NCBI GenBank assembly: GCA_012521455.1
Contig: JAAYMJ010000356.1
Coordinates: forward strand, 1 to 7,622
Reading direction: 5' to 3'
DNA length: 7,622 bases
Origin: Clostridiaceae bacterium
GTDB taxonomy: Bacteria; Bacillota; Clostridia; UMGS1883; JAAYMJ01
The position numbers and the translations under genes were made by a program. Under the pieces are notes generated by a model. That model had not been told where the DNA came from. It was given only the letters and a program-made list of their open reading frames with translations, and did not search any database. Below, in pieces: positions 1 through 6,627 of this stretch. Numbering within the stretch: the stretch's first letter is position 1; the number at the start of each line of letters is the position of its first letter.

Positions 1-1134
1 ACGGCTTTAGGATTGTTTAACGGGTTTTTGGTTACAAAACTTGATATACCTCCTGTAGTCGCAACCCTTATTTTGCTAACCGCAGGCCGCGGTATTGCAC
101 AATTAATCACAAGCGGGCAGATTATTACCGTATATTATAAACCCTATTACTACATCGGGACAAATTTTCCCGGAATAGTATTTCCCACCGCTTTTCTTGT
201 GGCTTTAGTGTTTGTGGTTATTGTATTTTTGTTTATCAAAAACACTTCCCTTCAGCTATTCATTGAAGCAAGCGGTGTAAACCGGAAGGCAAGTATGTTC
301 TCCGGTATTAAATCCTCAAACATTACATGGCTAATTTACGGCTTTTCAGGCCTTTGCGCGGGGATTTCAGGGATTTTGCTATCATCCATGATAAGGGCCG
401 CTGACGCGAATAACGCGGGGCTAAACTATGAACTTGACGCGATTTTGGCGGTGGCTCTTGGGGGCAACTCCCTAATCGGCGGTAGGTTTTCATTGATGGG
501 AAGCGTCCTCGGGGCACTAACCATTCAGGCCTTGACCACCACAATGTACGCAAAAGACGTATCCCCTGCGGTTTTGCCCGTTGTAAAAGCCATAGTGGTT
601 ATAATTATTTGTACATTCCAGTCAGAAACATTCCGCACCATTTTGAAAAAGGCGTTCTCAAGGGATACATCCCTTGCGACAAAGAGAATGAAAAGGACAA
701 GAAACCTTGCCTTTGCGGGCGCTTTGGTTATCCTCATTTTCTTTGTTGTGATTTCAATAAACCCGAGATTAAACCCCACCTTCTCCATTCCTGAACGGGT
801 TATGCTGGACTTTGAGGAAGCTATAAATGTGCGGGATTTTGACAAGCTAAAGTCCTTATACCACGAAAACTATGTGGAAGAGGTTAACGACTATGTTGAC
901 CTGATTGCGGTAAAAGATGAAAAACTGATGGAAATGCTGTCGGCTATCTCCGATACCCCCGCACAGCTTAAGATTACAAAAACCAGGCTTACCATCACCG
1001 GCGACACCGCGAGGGTGCATACCAACATGAAATTAATCACAGATGATGAAAACCTGGCAAACAAAGAGTATTTTTACGAGTTTAAATTCCAGAAGTCCAA
1101 GCAGGCAGGAACTTGGAAACTGGTGCTACTATAA
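1..1134 (+). CDS. ytfT: YtfT-like sugar ABC transporter permease with C-terminal NTF2-like domain (5' partial)
   Basis: This is an inner-membrane permease of a carbohydrate ABC importer (RbsC/YtfT family). The frame is open from base 1 and the start lies upstream; compared with E. coli YtfT as I recall it, roughly 125 N-terminal residues are missing. Diagnostic stretches are VATLILLTAGRGIAQLITSG (about nt 58-117), the segment with ADANNAGL and ELDAILAVALGG (about nt 400-470), and VVKAIVVIIICTFQS (about nt 580-625). YtfT homology ends near nt 670. A basic linker (TKRMKRTRN) follows, then an extra hydrophobic helix (about nt 706-762), then a domain of about 115 residues (nt 787-1131). That domain has the NTF2/DUF4878-like pattern FEEAINVRDFDKLKSLY at its start and GTWKLVLL at its end. 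The positive-inside rule puts the extra domain outside the cell. YjfF follows with an RBS 6 bases after this stop, so the two are co-transcribed and probably form a heterodimeric channel. Known YtfT/YjfF relatives import galactofuranose (E. coli) or fructose (Bifidobacterium FruF/FruG). The substrate here is not determined. Confidence 0.88.
   Translation, partial: TALGLFNGFLVTKLDIPPVVATLILLTAGRGIAQLITSGQIITVYYKPYYYIGTNFPGIVFPTAFLVALVFVVIVFLFIKNTSLQLFIEASGVNRKASMFSGIKSSNITWLIYGFSGLCAGISGILLSSMIRAADANNAGLNYELDAILAVALGGNSLIGGRFSLMGSVLGALTIQALTTTMYAKDVSPAVLPVVKAIVVIIICTFQSETFRTILKKAFSRDTSLATKRMKRTRNLAFAGALVILIFFVVISINPRLNPTFSIPERVMLDFEEAINVRDFDKLKSLYHENYVEEVNDYVDLIAVKDEKLMEMLSAISDTPAQLKITKTRLTITGDTARVHTNMKLITDDENLANKEYFYEFKFQKSKQAGTWKLVLL
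706..1131 (+). other. Extra transmembrane helix plus NTF2-like domain fused to the permease
   Basis: This domain lies within the YtfT-like gene. A helix of about 18 hydrophobic residues (LAFAGALVILIFFVVISI) follows a cluster of Lys/Arg, which predicts the N-side in the cytoplasm and the following domain outside. The domain starts with an amphipathic helix pair rich in Glu, Asp and Lys (nt 787-900). It continues with alternating beta-like segments (KITKTRLTITGDTARVHTNM, then YFYEFKFQK) and ends with GTWKLVLL. This is the usual order of NTF2-like fold proteins such as the DUF4878 group. Fold assignment is by pattern only. The reading frame is unbroken through the junction, so the fusion is not a simple frameshift. 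Confidence 0.6.
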
Positions 1135-1140
1135 GAGGCA

Positions 1141-1146
1141 AGGAGG
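1141..1146 (+). promoter_or_regulatory. Ribosome binding site AGGAGG that fixes the yjfF start
   Basis: A perfect AGGAGG lies 8 bases before the ATG at 1155. The frame is open further upstream and could start near 1113 inside the preceding gene, but only the 1155 start has a ribosome binding site at the proper distance. Starting there also gives a normal short, basic N-terminus (MENKRRFS). Confidence 0.85.
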
Positions 1147-1154
1147 AAATAAAC

Positions 1155-2168
1155 ATGGAAAATAAAAGAAGATTTTCACTAAGTTCGCCAACAATGCCTC
1201 TTGTTATTACCTTTGTGTTGTTCTTGGCCCTATACTTTGGATTTTCCTTTAGATATACCCCCATGTTAAAGCCCCAGGTGTTTTACAACATTTTCATTGA
1301 CAACGCCACCATATTGATTTTGGCAGTGGGCATAACATATGTGCTTTTAATCGGCGGGATTGATATTTCCGTAGGTTCCGTTGTTGCGTTAGTCTGCATG
1401 GCAACGGCATACCTTTTGGAATTTACCACCCTTCACCCCGTTGTTGTTATGATACTAATGCTTATAATGGGGGCTGTGTTTGGCTTGGTTCAGGGAACTT
1501 TTATCACCTATTTTGATATGCAGCCCTTTATCGTGACGCTGGCAGGCCAGTACTTTGCCCGCGGAATGACGGCGGTTATAAACGAAGAAACCATCCATAT
1601 TTCAAATAAGGTGTACCAATCCATAGCAAGGTTTCAGATAAAGCTTCCCGGCGGGTTTATCTCCCCAATCGGGCTATTGTCAATAATAGTATTGATTATC
1701 TCAATCTTTGTTTTGCAGTACACTAAATTCGGCAGAAACATCTACGCTATCGGCGGAAGCGAAACCAGCGCCCTTCTTATGGGTCTTCCAGTAAAGAGGA
1801 CAAAGCTTGCGGTTTATACCTTAAGCGGGTTTTTGTCAGCCCTTGCGGGCGTTACCTTCTCAATTTACATGCTTTCAGGGTACACCCTTCACGCAATGGG
1901 CATGGAAATGGACGCCATCGCGTCTTCAGTTATCGGCGGTACCAGCCTAACAGGCGGTGTGGGCTATGTTTTAGGTTCCCTATTCGGCACCACAATCCAA
2001 GGTACCATTAAAACCATCATAAGCTTAGACGGTACCATCAATTCATGGTACACAAGAATTATCGTTGCAGCCCTACTTTGCGCGTTTATCGTTATGCAAA
2101 GCATATTCACAAAGAGCAAAGAAAGGGTTAAAAGAAAGGAAAAATCCAAAGCTAAAACCACAAATTAA
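1155..2168 (+). CDS. yjfF: YjfF-like sugar ABC transporter permease
   Basis: This is the second membrane subunit of the sugar importer, 337 residues and full length for the family. The sequence follows E. coli YjfF closely. It has the first-helix region MPLVITFVLFLALYFGF (residues 14-30), GGIDISVGS (67-75, the BPD_transp_2 family signature), PFIVTLAGQYFARGM (124-138) and the cytoplasmic coupling loop YAIGGSETSALLMG (197-210). MDAIASSVIGGTSLTGGVG (252-270) and the near-C-terminal DGTINSWYTRI (292-302) also match. The protein is highly hydrophobic throughout and ends in a Lys/Arg-rich cytoplasmic tail (about 319-334). It lies 20 bases after the YtfT-like gene and is followed directly by a terminator, so it is the last gene of the operon. 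The binding protein and ATPase (YtfQ and YtfR equivalents) are presumably upstream of the window. Known relatives transport galactofuranose or fructose; specificity here is inferred only from family and neighbours. Confidence 0.9.
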   Translation: MENKRRFSLSSPTMPLVITFVLFLALYFGFSFRYTPMLKPQVFYNIFIDNATILILAVGITYVLLIGGIDISVGSVVALVCMATAYLLEFTTLHPVVVMILMLIMGAVFGLVQGTFITYFDMQPFIVTLAGQYFARGMTAVINEETIHISNKVYQSIARFQIKLPGGFISPIGLLSIIVLIISIFVLQYTKFGRNIYAIGGSETSALLMGLPVKRTKLAVYTLSGFLSALAGVTFSIYMLSGYTLHAMGMEMDAIASSVIGGTSLTGGVGYVLGSLFGTTIQGTIKTIISLDGTINSWYTRIIVAALLCAFIVMQSIFTKSKERVKRKEKSKAKTTN

Positions 2169-2203
2169 AACCAACCGGGCAATCATAAAAGGCAAAGGGA
2201 ATA

Positions 2204-2231
2204 AAAAAGCGGATGATTTCATCCGCTTTTT
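2204..2231 (+). terminator. Rho-independent terminator of the sugar ABC operon
   Basis: The arms GCGGATG (2209-2215) and CATCCGC (2220-2226) form a 7-bp stem around a 4-base loop. The stem is extended by A5/T5 flanks, and TTTTT runs at 2227-2231. It lies 35 bases after the yjfF stop. The A tract on the left side means it could also work on the opposite strand. Confidence 0.9.
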
Positions 2232-2242
2232 AAATTTTACGC

Positions 2243-2271
2243 TTTAATTCCACTAAAAATTGGGGTATAAT
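2243..2271 (+). promoter_or_regulatory. Candidate sigma-A promoter for the CofE-like gene and alpha-galactosidase
   Basis: A consensus -10 hexamer TATAAT lies at 2266-2271. With a 17-base spacer the -35 position reads TTTAAT (2243-2248), which is weak against TTGACA. The site is just after the upstream terminator and 33 bases before the TTG start, so placement is sensible. No operator or catabolite-response element is evident next to it. The weak -35 suggests activator dependence or low activity. Confidence 0.45.
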
Positions 2272-2290
2272 AATTTAAAATTTAACAGCG

Positions 2291-2298
2291 AAGGAAGG
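2291..2298 (+). promoter_or_regulatory. Ribosome binding site AAGGAAGG deciding a TTG start
   Basis: This purine-rich site lies 6 bases before the TTG at 2305. The only nearby ATG (2299) is followed at once by a TAA stop, so it cannot be the start. TTG at 2305 is the best initiation codon. Confidence 0.7.
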
Positions 2299-2304
2299 AT
2301 GTAA

Positions 2305-3048
2305 TTGATAGTAAAAGCCGTAAAGACCAAAAGGATTGAAGGTAGCTCTGACCAAATCACAGAAATTATAAAAGAAAGCGTAAAAGAAGTAGGCGAGCAG
2401 TCTGTGATTGCCGTATCCAGCAAGGTGGTGGCCCTTTGTGAGGGAAATTACGTTCCCATGGACAGTGTTGATAAGGACACTTTAATTGTGAATGAAGCCC
2501 AGTGGTATTTGCCAAAAACAAAAAGCAAATATGACGTGTTTTTAACTATTAAAGGGAATATGCTGGTGCCCTCATCGGGGGTTGACGAGTCAAATACGGG
2601 GGGCTATTATGTCCTATGGCCAAAGGACCCCCAAAAGAGCGTAAATACAATTTGGGAAGAATTAAGAGGCCATTATAAAGTAAAAAACCTAGGTGTTATC
2701 ATCACCGACAGCGTTTCAAGCCCCTTGCGCTGGGGGGTTACGGGAAGGTGCGTGGCGTATTGCGGGTTTGAGGGGGTAAAAAATTTAATCCATAAACCCG
2801 ATTTGTTTGGAAGAACCTTGCAAAAAACCAAGGTAAATGTGGCGGACGCTTTAGCAGCGTCGGCGGTTTTTTGCATGGGTGAGTCCGATGAGCAGACCCC
2901 CCTTGCGGTAATTTCAGAGTTAGACAATGTGACTTTTTGCGATCACGTCCCGTCAAAAGAGGAACTGGAAAAATTAATCATAAACATTGAAGATGATATA
3001 TACGGCCCGCTTTTAAAATCGGTAAACTGGCTAAAGGGCGGAAAATAA
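2305..3048 (+). CDS. CofE-like gamma-glutamyl ligase family protein
   Basis: This 247-residue soluble protein belongs to the family of coenzyme F420-0:L-glutamate ligase (CofE; PF01996-type). CofE adds glutamate to F420-0 using GTP. Family landmarks in order are VIAVSSKVVALCEG (34-47), PSSGVDESN (89-97, matching the NAGID-SN metal-site motif with N replaced by S), VIITDSVSSPLRWG (131-144, matching ITDS-GRP-R-G with the GR pair changed to SS), DLFGRTL (166-172), VADALAASA (179-187) and MGESDEQTPLAVI (191-203). The acidic residues expected to bind metal (D94, D135) are present. Length is close to that of single-domain CofE. No other F420 gene is visible and most Clostridia are not known to make F420, so the real substrate is uncertain; related bacterial proteins are often labelled putative folate gamma-glutamate ligases. 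The gene starts with TTG and lies 16 bases before the alpha-galactosidase, so they are probably co-transcribed. Confidence 0.8.
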   Translation: MIVKAVKTKRIEGSSDQITEIIKESVKEVGEQSVIAVSSKVVALCEGNYVPMDSVDKDTLIVNEAQWYLPKTKSKYDVFLTIKGNMLVPSSGVDESNTGGYYVLWPKDPQKSVNTIWEELRGHYKVKNLGVIITDSVSSPLRWGVTGRCVAYCGFEGVKNLIHKPDLFGRTLQKTKVNVADALAASAVFCMGESDEQTPLAVISELDNVTFCDHVPSKEELEKLIINIEDDIYGPLLKSVNWLKGGK

Positions 3049-3064
3049 ATTTGGAGGTAGTTTT

Positions 3065-5230
3065 ATGGGAGTATTATTTGATGAAAAATCAAAAACCTTT
3101 CACCTTCGGGCAAAAGGCGTAAGCTACATTTTCAATATCCTGGACGGGGGGCATTTGGCCCATTTATATTATGGAAAAAGCATAACCGAAGATTTCCCCG
3201 ATTTGTTCCGCCCCTCAAACAGGGCAGCCTTTAACGCCCCCTCGTTTGAAAACTATTCATTTTCGCTGGATTTAATCATGAGGGAATACCCCACCTACGG
3301 GGGCGGTGATTTAAGAAGCCCTGCCTTCGCGGCGGAAAAAGACGGGGTTAATTTTTGCGATTTAAGGTATATGGAACATAAAATTTATCAGGGAAAAAGA
3401 AAGTTAGAGGGCCTTCCCTGCCTTTATGCAAAGGATTCCGACGTTGATACACTGGAGTTAACTTTGTTTGATGATTTGTTAAATTTAAAGGTGGTTTTAA
3501 GCTACTGCGTGTTTAAAAACTATCCCGTAATTTCAAGAAGTGTTAAAGTCATAAACGAAGGGGAAAGTGTCATTTTAAAAAATGTCATGAGCGCGTCAGT
3601 AGGTTTTGACCACATGGATTTTAGGCTTATGCAGCTTCACGGCTCATGGGCAAGGGAGCGCTTTGTGGAAATTTCGCCCCTAAAACACGGGCTTTTGTCA
3701 ATCGACAGCCGACGCGGCGCGTCAAGCCATGCCCTAAACCCCTTTATGGCGCTGGCTTCCCCTGACTGCGGGGAAAATTGCGGCGAAGTTTACGCCTTTT
3801 CCTTTATTTACAGCGGCAATTTCTCCATGCAGGTGGAAGTGGATGAGTACGACACCACCCGCGTAAACGTGGGGATAAACCCCTTTAATTTTTCATGGAA
3901 GCTGGATAAAGGCGGCGTTTTCCAATCCCCGGAAGTTGTTTTTTGCTACTCAGACGAGGGGTTTGGCAATATGAGCAGGACATTCCATGATTTATACAAC
4001 AACCACCTTATCAGGGGAAAATACAAAAAAAGCCCCCGCCCCGTGCTTTTAAACAGCTGGGAGGCAGTGTATTTCAATTTCAATGAAGAAAGGCTGTACA
4101 GCCTTGCAAAAAGCGCGGCGGAAATCGGCGCGGAGATTTTTGTTCTGGATGACGGCTGGTTTGGGGAAAGAAATGACGACAGGACCTCTTTAGTGGATTG
4201 GTATGTCAACACCCAAAAAATCCGCGGGGGCCTAAATCCGCTAATTTCAAAAATCAACGCTTTGGGATTGAAGTTTGGGATTTGGGTAGAGCCTGAAATG
4301 GTCAGCCCGAAAAGCAGGCTCTATGAAGAACATCCCGACTGGTGCTTGCATATTGAGGGAAGAAACCGCACCACCGCAAGAAGCCAGCTTATTTTGGACT
4401 TCTCAAGGGAAGATGTGTGCGAGTATATTTACAACACCATCCGCAAGCTTTTATCCGAACACAATATTGAATATGTAAAATGGGACATGAACCGCAATTT
4501 CAGCGAAATCGGAAGCGTAAAATATGCCCAAGGGGAAGTTCCCCACAGGTATATTTTAGGGCTTTACGGGGTATTAGAAAGGCTTGTGTCCGAGTTTCCC
4601 AATGTTCTATTTGAGTCCTGTTCAGGCGGGGGCGGGCGGTTTGACGCTGGAATGCTTTACTACATGCCCCAAACATGGACAAGCGATAACACCGACGCCA
4701 TTTCAAGGCTAAAAATCCACTACGGCACAAGCATGGTATATCCCCCTTCTTCCATGGGCTCCCATTTTTCAGCCTGCCCAAACCATCAGACGGGAAGGGT
4801 AACCCCTGTGAAAACCCGTTTTAACGTGGCGATTACAGGGAATTTCGGCCTTGAATTTGACCCGGCTAATTTGAAAGAGGACGAGAAAGAAGTTTTAAAA
4901 GCGGGAATTAAAAAGTATAAGGAAATAAGGCACCTGCTTCAATACGGCGACCTTTACAGGTTGAAAAACCCCTTTGTGGACAACGCGGGGGCGTTTATGT
5001 TTGTGTCAAAGGAAAAAGACGAGTTTTTCGTTTCCTTTACAAATATCCTCACAGAGGCAAATTCCCCGCTAAAAAGGTTAAAACTTTCAGGGCTTGTCCC
5101 CGGGTATGTGTATAAAAATGTGGATAACCACGAAATTATGTCTGGTTCCCTACTTATGAACTATGGATTGAAAATCCCGCATTTTTCAGGGGACTTTGCA
5201 AGCTACACCTGGCATTTTAGGAAAATTTAA
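3065..5230 (+). CDS. Alpha-galactosidase, glycoside hydrolase family 36
   Basis: This 721-residue enzyme removes terminal alpha-galactose from raffinose-type oligosaccharides, melibiose or galactolipid-like glycosides with retention of configuration. There is no signal peptide, so it acts in the cytoplasm on imported sugars. The N-terminal beta-sandwich spans about residues 1-325, a TIM barrel about 330-620, and a C-terminal beta domain about 640-721. This is the standard layout and length of bacterial GH36 enzymes such as Geobacillus AgaA. Active-site motifs are intact: FVLDDGWFGERNDD (D362, D363, W365), FGIWVEPEMV, YVKWDMNR with nucleophile D474, CSGGGGRFD (C519-D527), and WTSDNTDA with acid/base D541. 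GGAGG at 3053-3057 sits 7 bases before the ATG. The gene follows the CofE-like gene by 16 bases. No terminator is obvious after its stop; the next bases are the DnaA-box cluster. Known GH36 genes are often named agaA, galA, rafA or melA, and none can be preferred here. Confidence 0.96.
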   Translation: MGVLFDEKSKTFHLRAKGVSYIFNILDGGHLAHLYYGKSITEDFPDLFRPSNRAAFNAPSFENYSFSLDLIMREYPTYGGGDLRSPAFAAEKDGVNFCDLRYMEHKIYQGKRKLEGLPCLYAKDSDVDTLELTLFDDLLNLKVVLSYCVFKNYPVISRSVKVINEGESVILKNVMSASVGFDHMDFRLMQLHGSWARERFVEISPLKHGLLSIDSRRGASSHALNPFMALASPDCGENCGEVYAFSFIYSGNFSMQVEVDEYDTTRVNVGINPFNFSWKLDKGGVFQSPEVVFCYSDEGFGNMSRTFHDLYNNHLIRGKYKKSPRPVLLNSWEAVYFNFNEERLYSLAKSAAEIGAEIFVLDDGWFGERNDDRTSLVDWYVNTQKIRGGLNPLISKINALGLKFGIWVEPEMVSPKSRLYEEHPDWCLHIEGRNRTTARSQLILDFSREDVCEYIYNTIRKLLSEHNIEYVKWDMNRNFSEIGSVKYAQGEVPHRYILGLYGVLERLVSEFPNVLFESCSGGGGRFDAGMLYYMPQTWTSDNTDAISRLKIHYGTSMVYPPSSMGSHFSACPNHQTGRVTPVKTRFNVAITGNFGLEFDPANLKEDEKEVLKAGIKKYKEIRHLLQYGDLYRLKNPFVDNAGAFMFVSKEKDEFFVSFTNILTEANSPLKRLKLSGLVPGYVYKNVDNHEIMSGSLLMNYGLKIPHFSGDFASYTWHFRKI

Positions 5231-5235
5231 CAATC

Positions 5236-5259
5236 GTTTACATTAGTTTACATAAACTA
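5236..5259. repeat. Tandem GTTTACAT repeat and perfect 7-bp inverted repeat, possible operator
   Basis: GTTTACAT occurs at 5236-5243 and again at 5246-5253, exactly 10 bases apart, which is one helical turn. The second copy is also the left arm of a perfect inverted repeat, TAGTTTA (5244-5250), CA, TAAACTA (5253-5259). Such symmetry is typical of a dimeric repressor site. The minus strand of 5233-5242 reads TGTAAACGAT, which resembles half of a catabolite-response element but does not complete the consensus. The right arm overlaps the first DnaA-box-like site. No function is proven. Confidence 0.4.
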
Positions 5260-5331
5260 TCCACATGCTGTGAAAAGTTTTCTCCCACTATCCACATTTT
5301 ATGTGGATAACTCTGTGGATAATGTGAAAAA
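5257..5331. promoter_or_regulatory. Cluster of DnaA-box-like sites
   Basis: Six 9-mers resembling the DnaA box (TTATCCACA, relaxed TTWTNCACA) lie within 75 bases. CTATCCACA is at 5257-5265 and 5288-5296 on the plus strand. Exact TTATCCACA is on the minus strand at 5302-5310 and 5314-5322, 12 bases apart. On the minus strand TTTTTCACA lies at 5323-5331, and CTTTTCACA at 5269-5277 with one mismatch. The sites at 5289-5297 and 5301-5309 face each other and could fold into a 9-bp hairpin with a TTT loop. A GATAAT hexamer at 5318-5323 could be a -10 element for the MFS gene and would be covered by bound DnaA. The neighbours are not dnaA, dnaN or rpmH, so a main oriC is not supported. A DnaA reservoir or DnaA-controlled promoter is more likely. 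Confidence 0.6.
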
Positions 5332-5342
5332 CTCATGTTTCT

Positions 5343-5348
5343 AGGGGG
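5343..5348 (+). promoter_or_regulatory. Ribosome binding site AGGGGG for the MFS gene
   Basis: A G-rich Shine-Dalgarno-like element lies 8 bases before the TTG codon at 5357. It supports a TTG start giving MTKNVFYRKT, a normal short cytoplasmic N-terminus before the first membrane helix. No ATG or GTG in frame fits better before the first helix. Confidence 0.6.
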
Positions 5349-5356
5349 ATAAGCAT

Positions 5357-6577
5357 TTGACAAAAAATGTTTTTTATAGAAAAACCATCCTTTCGTGCTA
5401 TCTTGGTTTTGTAATTCAGGCGGCGACGGTTAACATAACTCCGATTTTATTCCTGACCTTGAGGGAAATGTATAATATTTCCTTTGAACAATTGGGGTTT
5501 TTGACTTTTATAAATTTTATAACCCAGGTTGCCTGCGACCTAATATTCTCTAAGGCGGCGGATAAATATGGCTTCCGCCCCTTTATTCTGGCAACGCCCC
5601 TTGTGGCAACGGCGGGCTTCTTTCTCTTTGCCATAACGCCATTTATTTTTAATAACGTGTATTTGGGCTTTGTCATATCCACCATAATTTTTGCCTAGGC
5701 AAGCGGGCTTTTGGAAGTGCTTTTAAGCCCCATAATGAATTCAATCCCCCATGATGAAAAAGAAGGGGCCATGAGCCTTCTTCACTCCTTTTACTCATGG
5801 GGGCAGGCCTTTGTGATTTTGGCAACCACCTTTTTGCTTTTTGTTTTGGGAAAACGAAACTGGCAGATTATCATGCTTTTATGGATAATCCTGCCTTTGG
5901 CGGACTTTTTCCTGTTTTTGTCCTCCCCCATTCCCTCCCCCATACCCGAGGAAGAGCGGACGGAGGGAAAAAAGGTGTTTTGGCACCCTTATTTCATCCT
6001 TGCCTTTATTGCCATAACTTTTGGCGGGGCGAGCGAACTAACTATCACCGGCTGGATTTCCGCCTTTTTGGAGGCGGCGGTGAAAATCCCGAAAGTGGCG
6101 GGGGACTCTTTCGGCGTGAGCTTTTTTGCCATAATGATGGGGTTAGGAAGGCTTCTTTACGGGCTTAATTCCAACAGGATAAACTTAAACAAGTTCATGA
6201 TTTTAGGCTCCCTTTTAACTTGTATATCCTATTTGGTTATCGCTGTATCACCCATCCCCTTTATATCATTGGTTTTCTGCGCCCTGTGCGGCTTTGGGGT
6301 TAGCCTTCTTTGGCCGGGGAATCTGGTTTTGGCAAGCAACAAATTCCCAAAAGCGGGAACCTGGATTTTTGCGGTCCTCGCCGCGGGCGGGGATATCGGC
6401 GCAAGCGTGGGGCCGTGGCTTGTGGGGTTTATAACCGACAAGGCGCTGGCTTATTTTAAAGGCGCGCAAGAAACTTTCGCGCTAAAACTTGGCATGAGCG
6501 CGGGGGTTGTGTTTTCCCTTTTGTGTTTTGCAACGCTTTGTGTGATGTATGGGATGGATAAGAAACATAAAACCTAA
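5357..6577 (+). pseudogene. MFS transporter, FucP/FHS-like, interrupted by an in-frame amber codon
   Basis: This is a secondary transporter of the major facilitator superfamily, probably for a sugar or related solute with cation symport. The frame runs 406 codons from TTG (5357) to TAA (6575-6577), the usual length for a 12-helix MFS protein, but codon 114 is TAG (5696-5698). Both sides are intact and in the same frame. Before the stop come helices 1-4, with the A-like loop DLIFSKAADKYGFRPFIL. After it come ASGLLEVLLSPI (115-126) and MSLLHSFYSWGQ (139-150), the signature of fucose-permease-like MFS proteins, then the second half with LWPGNLVLASNKFP and GGDIGASVGPW. A single point change would restore the protein. 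The stop may be a recent nonsense mutation, a sequencing error, or a read-through site. No convincing RBS or start lies just after it for an independent second half. The gene has its own RBS and ends at a strong terminator, apart from the upstream operon. Confidence 0.7.
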
Positions 6578-6580
6578 ATA

Positions 6581-6616
6581 ATATAAAAACCAAGCCTTGC
6601 GGCTTGGTTTTTATAT
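6581..6616. terminator. Bidirectional rho-independent terminator between convergent genes
   Basis: A perfect 16-bp stem (6581-6596 paired with 6601-6616) surrounds a TTGC loop at 6597-6600. The core is CCAAGCC/GGCTTGG with five T after it on the plus strand and five A before it, which gives five T on the minus strand. It lies 3 bases after the MFS stop and 11 bases past the end of the minus-strand Thr-Pro gene, so it can end transcription from both sides. Confidence 0.93.
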
Positions 6617-6627
6617 TTATATACGCA

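Noticed and set aside
1113..1154. Longer N-terminus for the YjfF-like permease
   Set aside because: It would overlap the end of the preceding gene and lacks a ribosome binding site, while AGGAGG sits 8 bases before the ATG at 1155.
3946..4257. Minus-strand open frame inside the alpha-galactosidase gene
   Set aside because: It lies opposite the conserved GH36 barrel motifs, shows no family resemblance, and is a shadow of the true gene. The same holds for the frame at 4500-4781.
5233..5246. Catabolite-response element on the minus strand near the end of the GH36 gene
   Set aside because: Only the TGTAAACG half fits; the other half has two mismatches at conserved positions and the placement relative to a promoter is unclear.
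5289..5309. 9-bp hairpin with TTT loop as a terminator for the alpha-galactosidase
   Set aside because: The stem is perfect but no T run follows. The symmetry is explained by two facing DnaA-box-like sites.
5231..5356. Main chromosomal or plasmid replication origin
   Set aside because: There are several DnaA boxes but no dnaA, dnaN, rpmH or rep gene nearby, and no clear array of AT-rich 13-mers or iterons. A DnaA-binding cluster is as far as the sequence goes.
5357..5380. TTGACA at 5357 and TATAGA at 5375 as a promoter
   Set aside because: The spacer is only 12 bases, and the TTGACA is the TTG start codon region of the MFS gene behind a ribosome binding site.
5711..6577. Independent second gene starting after the amber codon
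   Set aside because: It would begin in the middle of a conserved MFS motif (GLLEVLLSPI), has no convincing ribosome binding site, and is in exactly the same frame as the upstream part.
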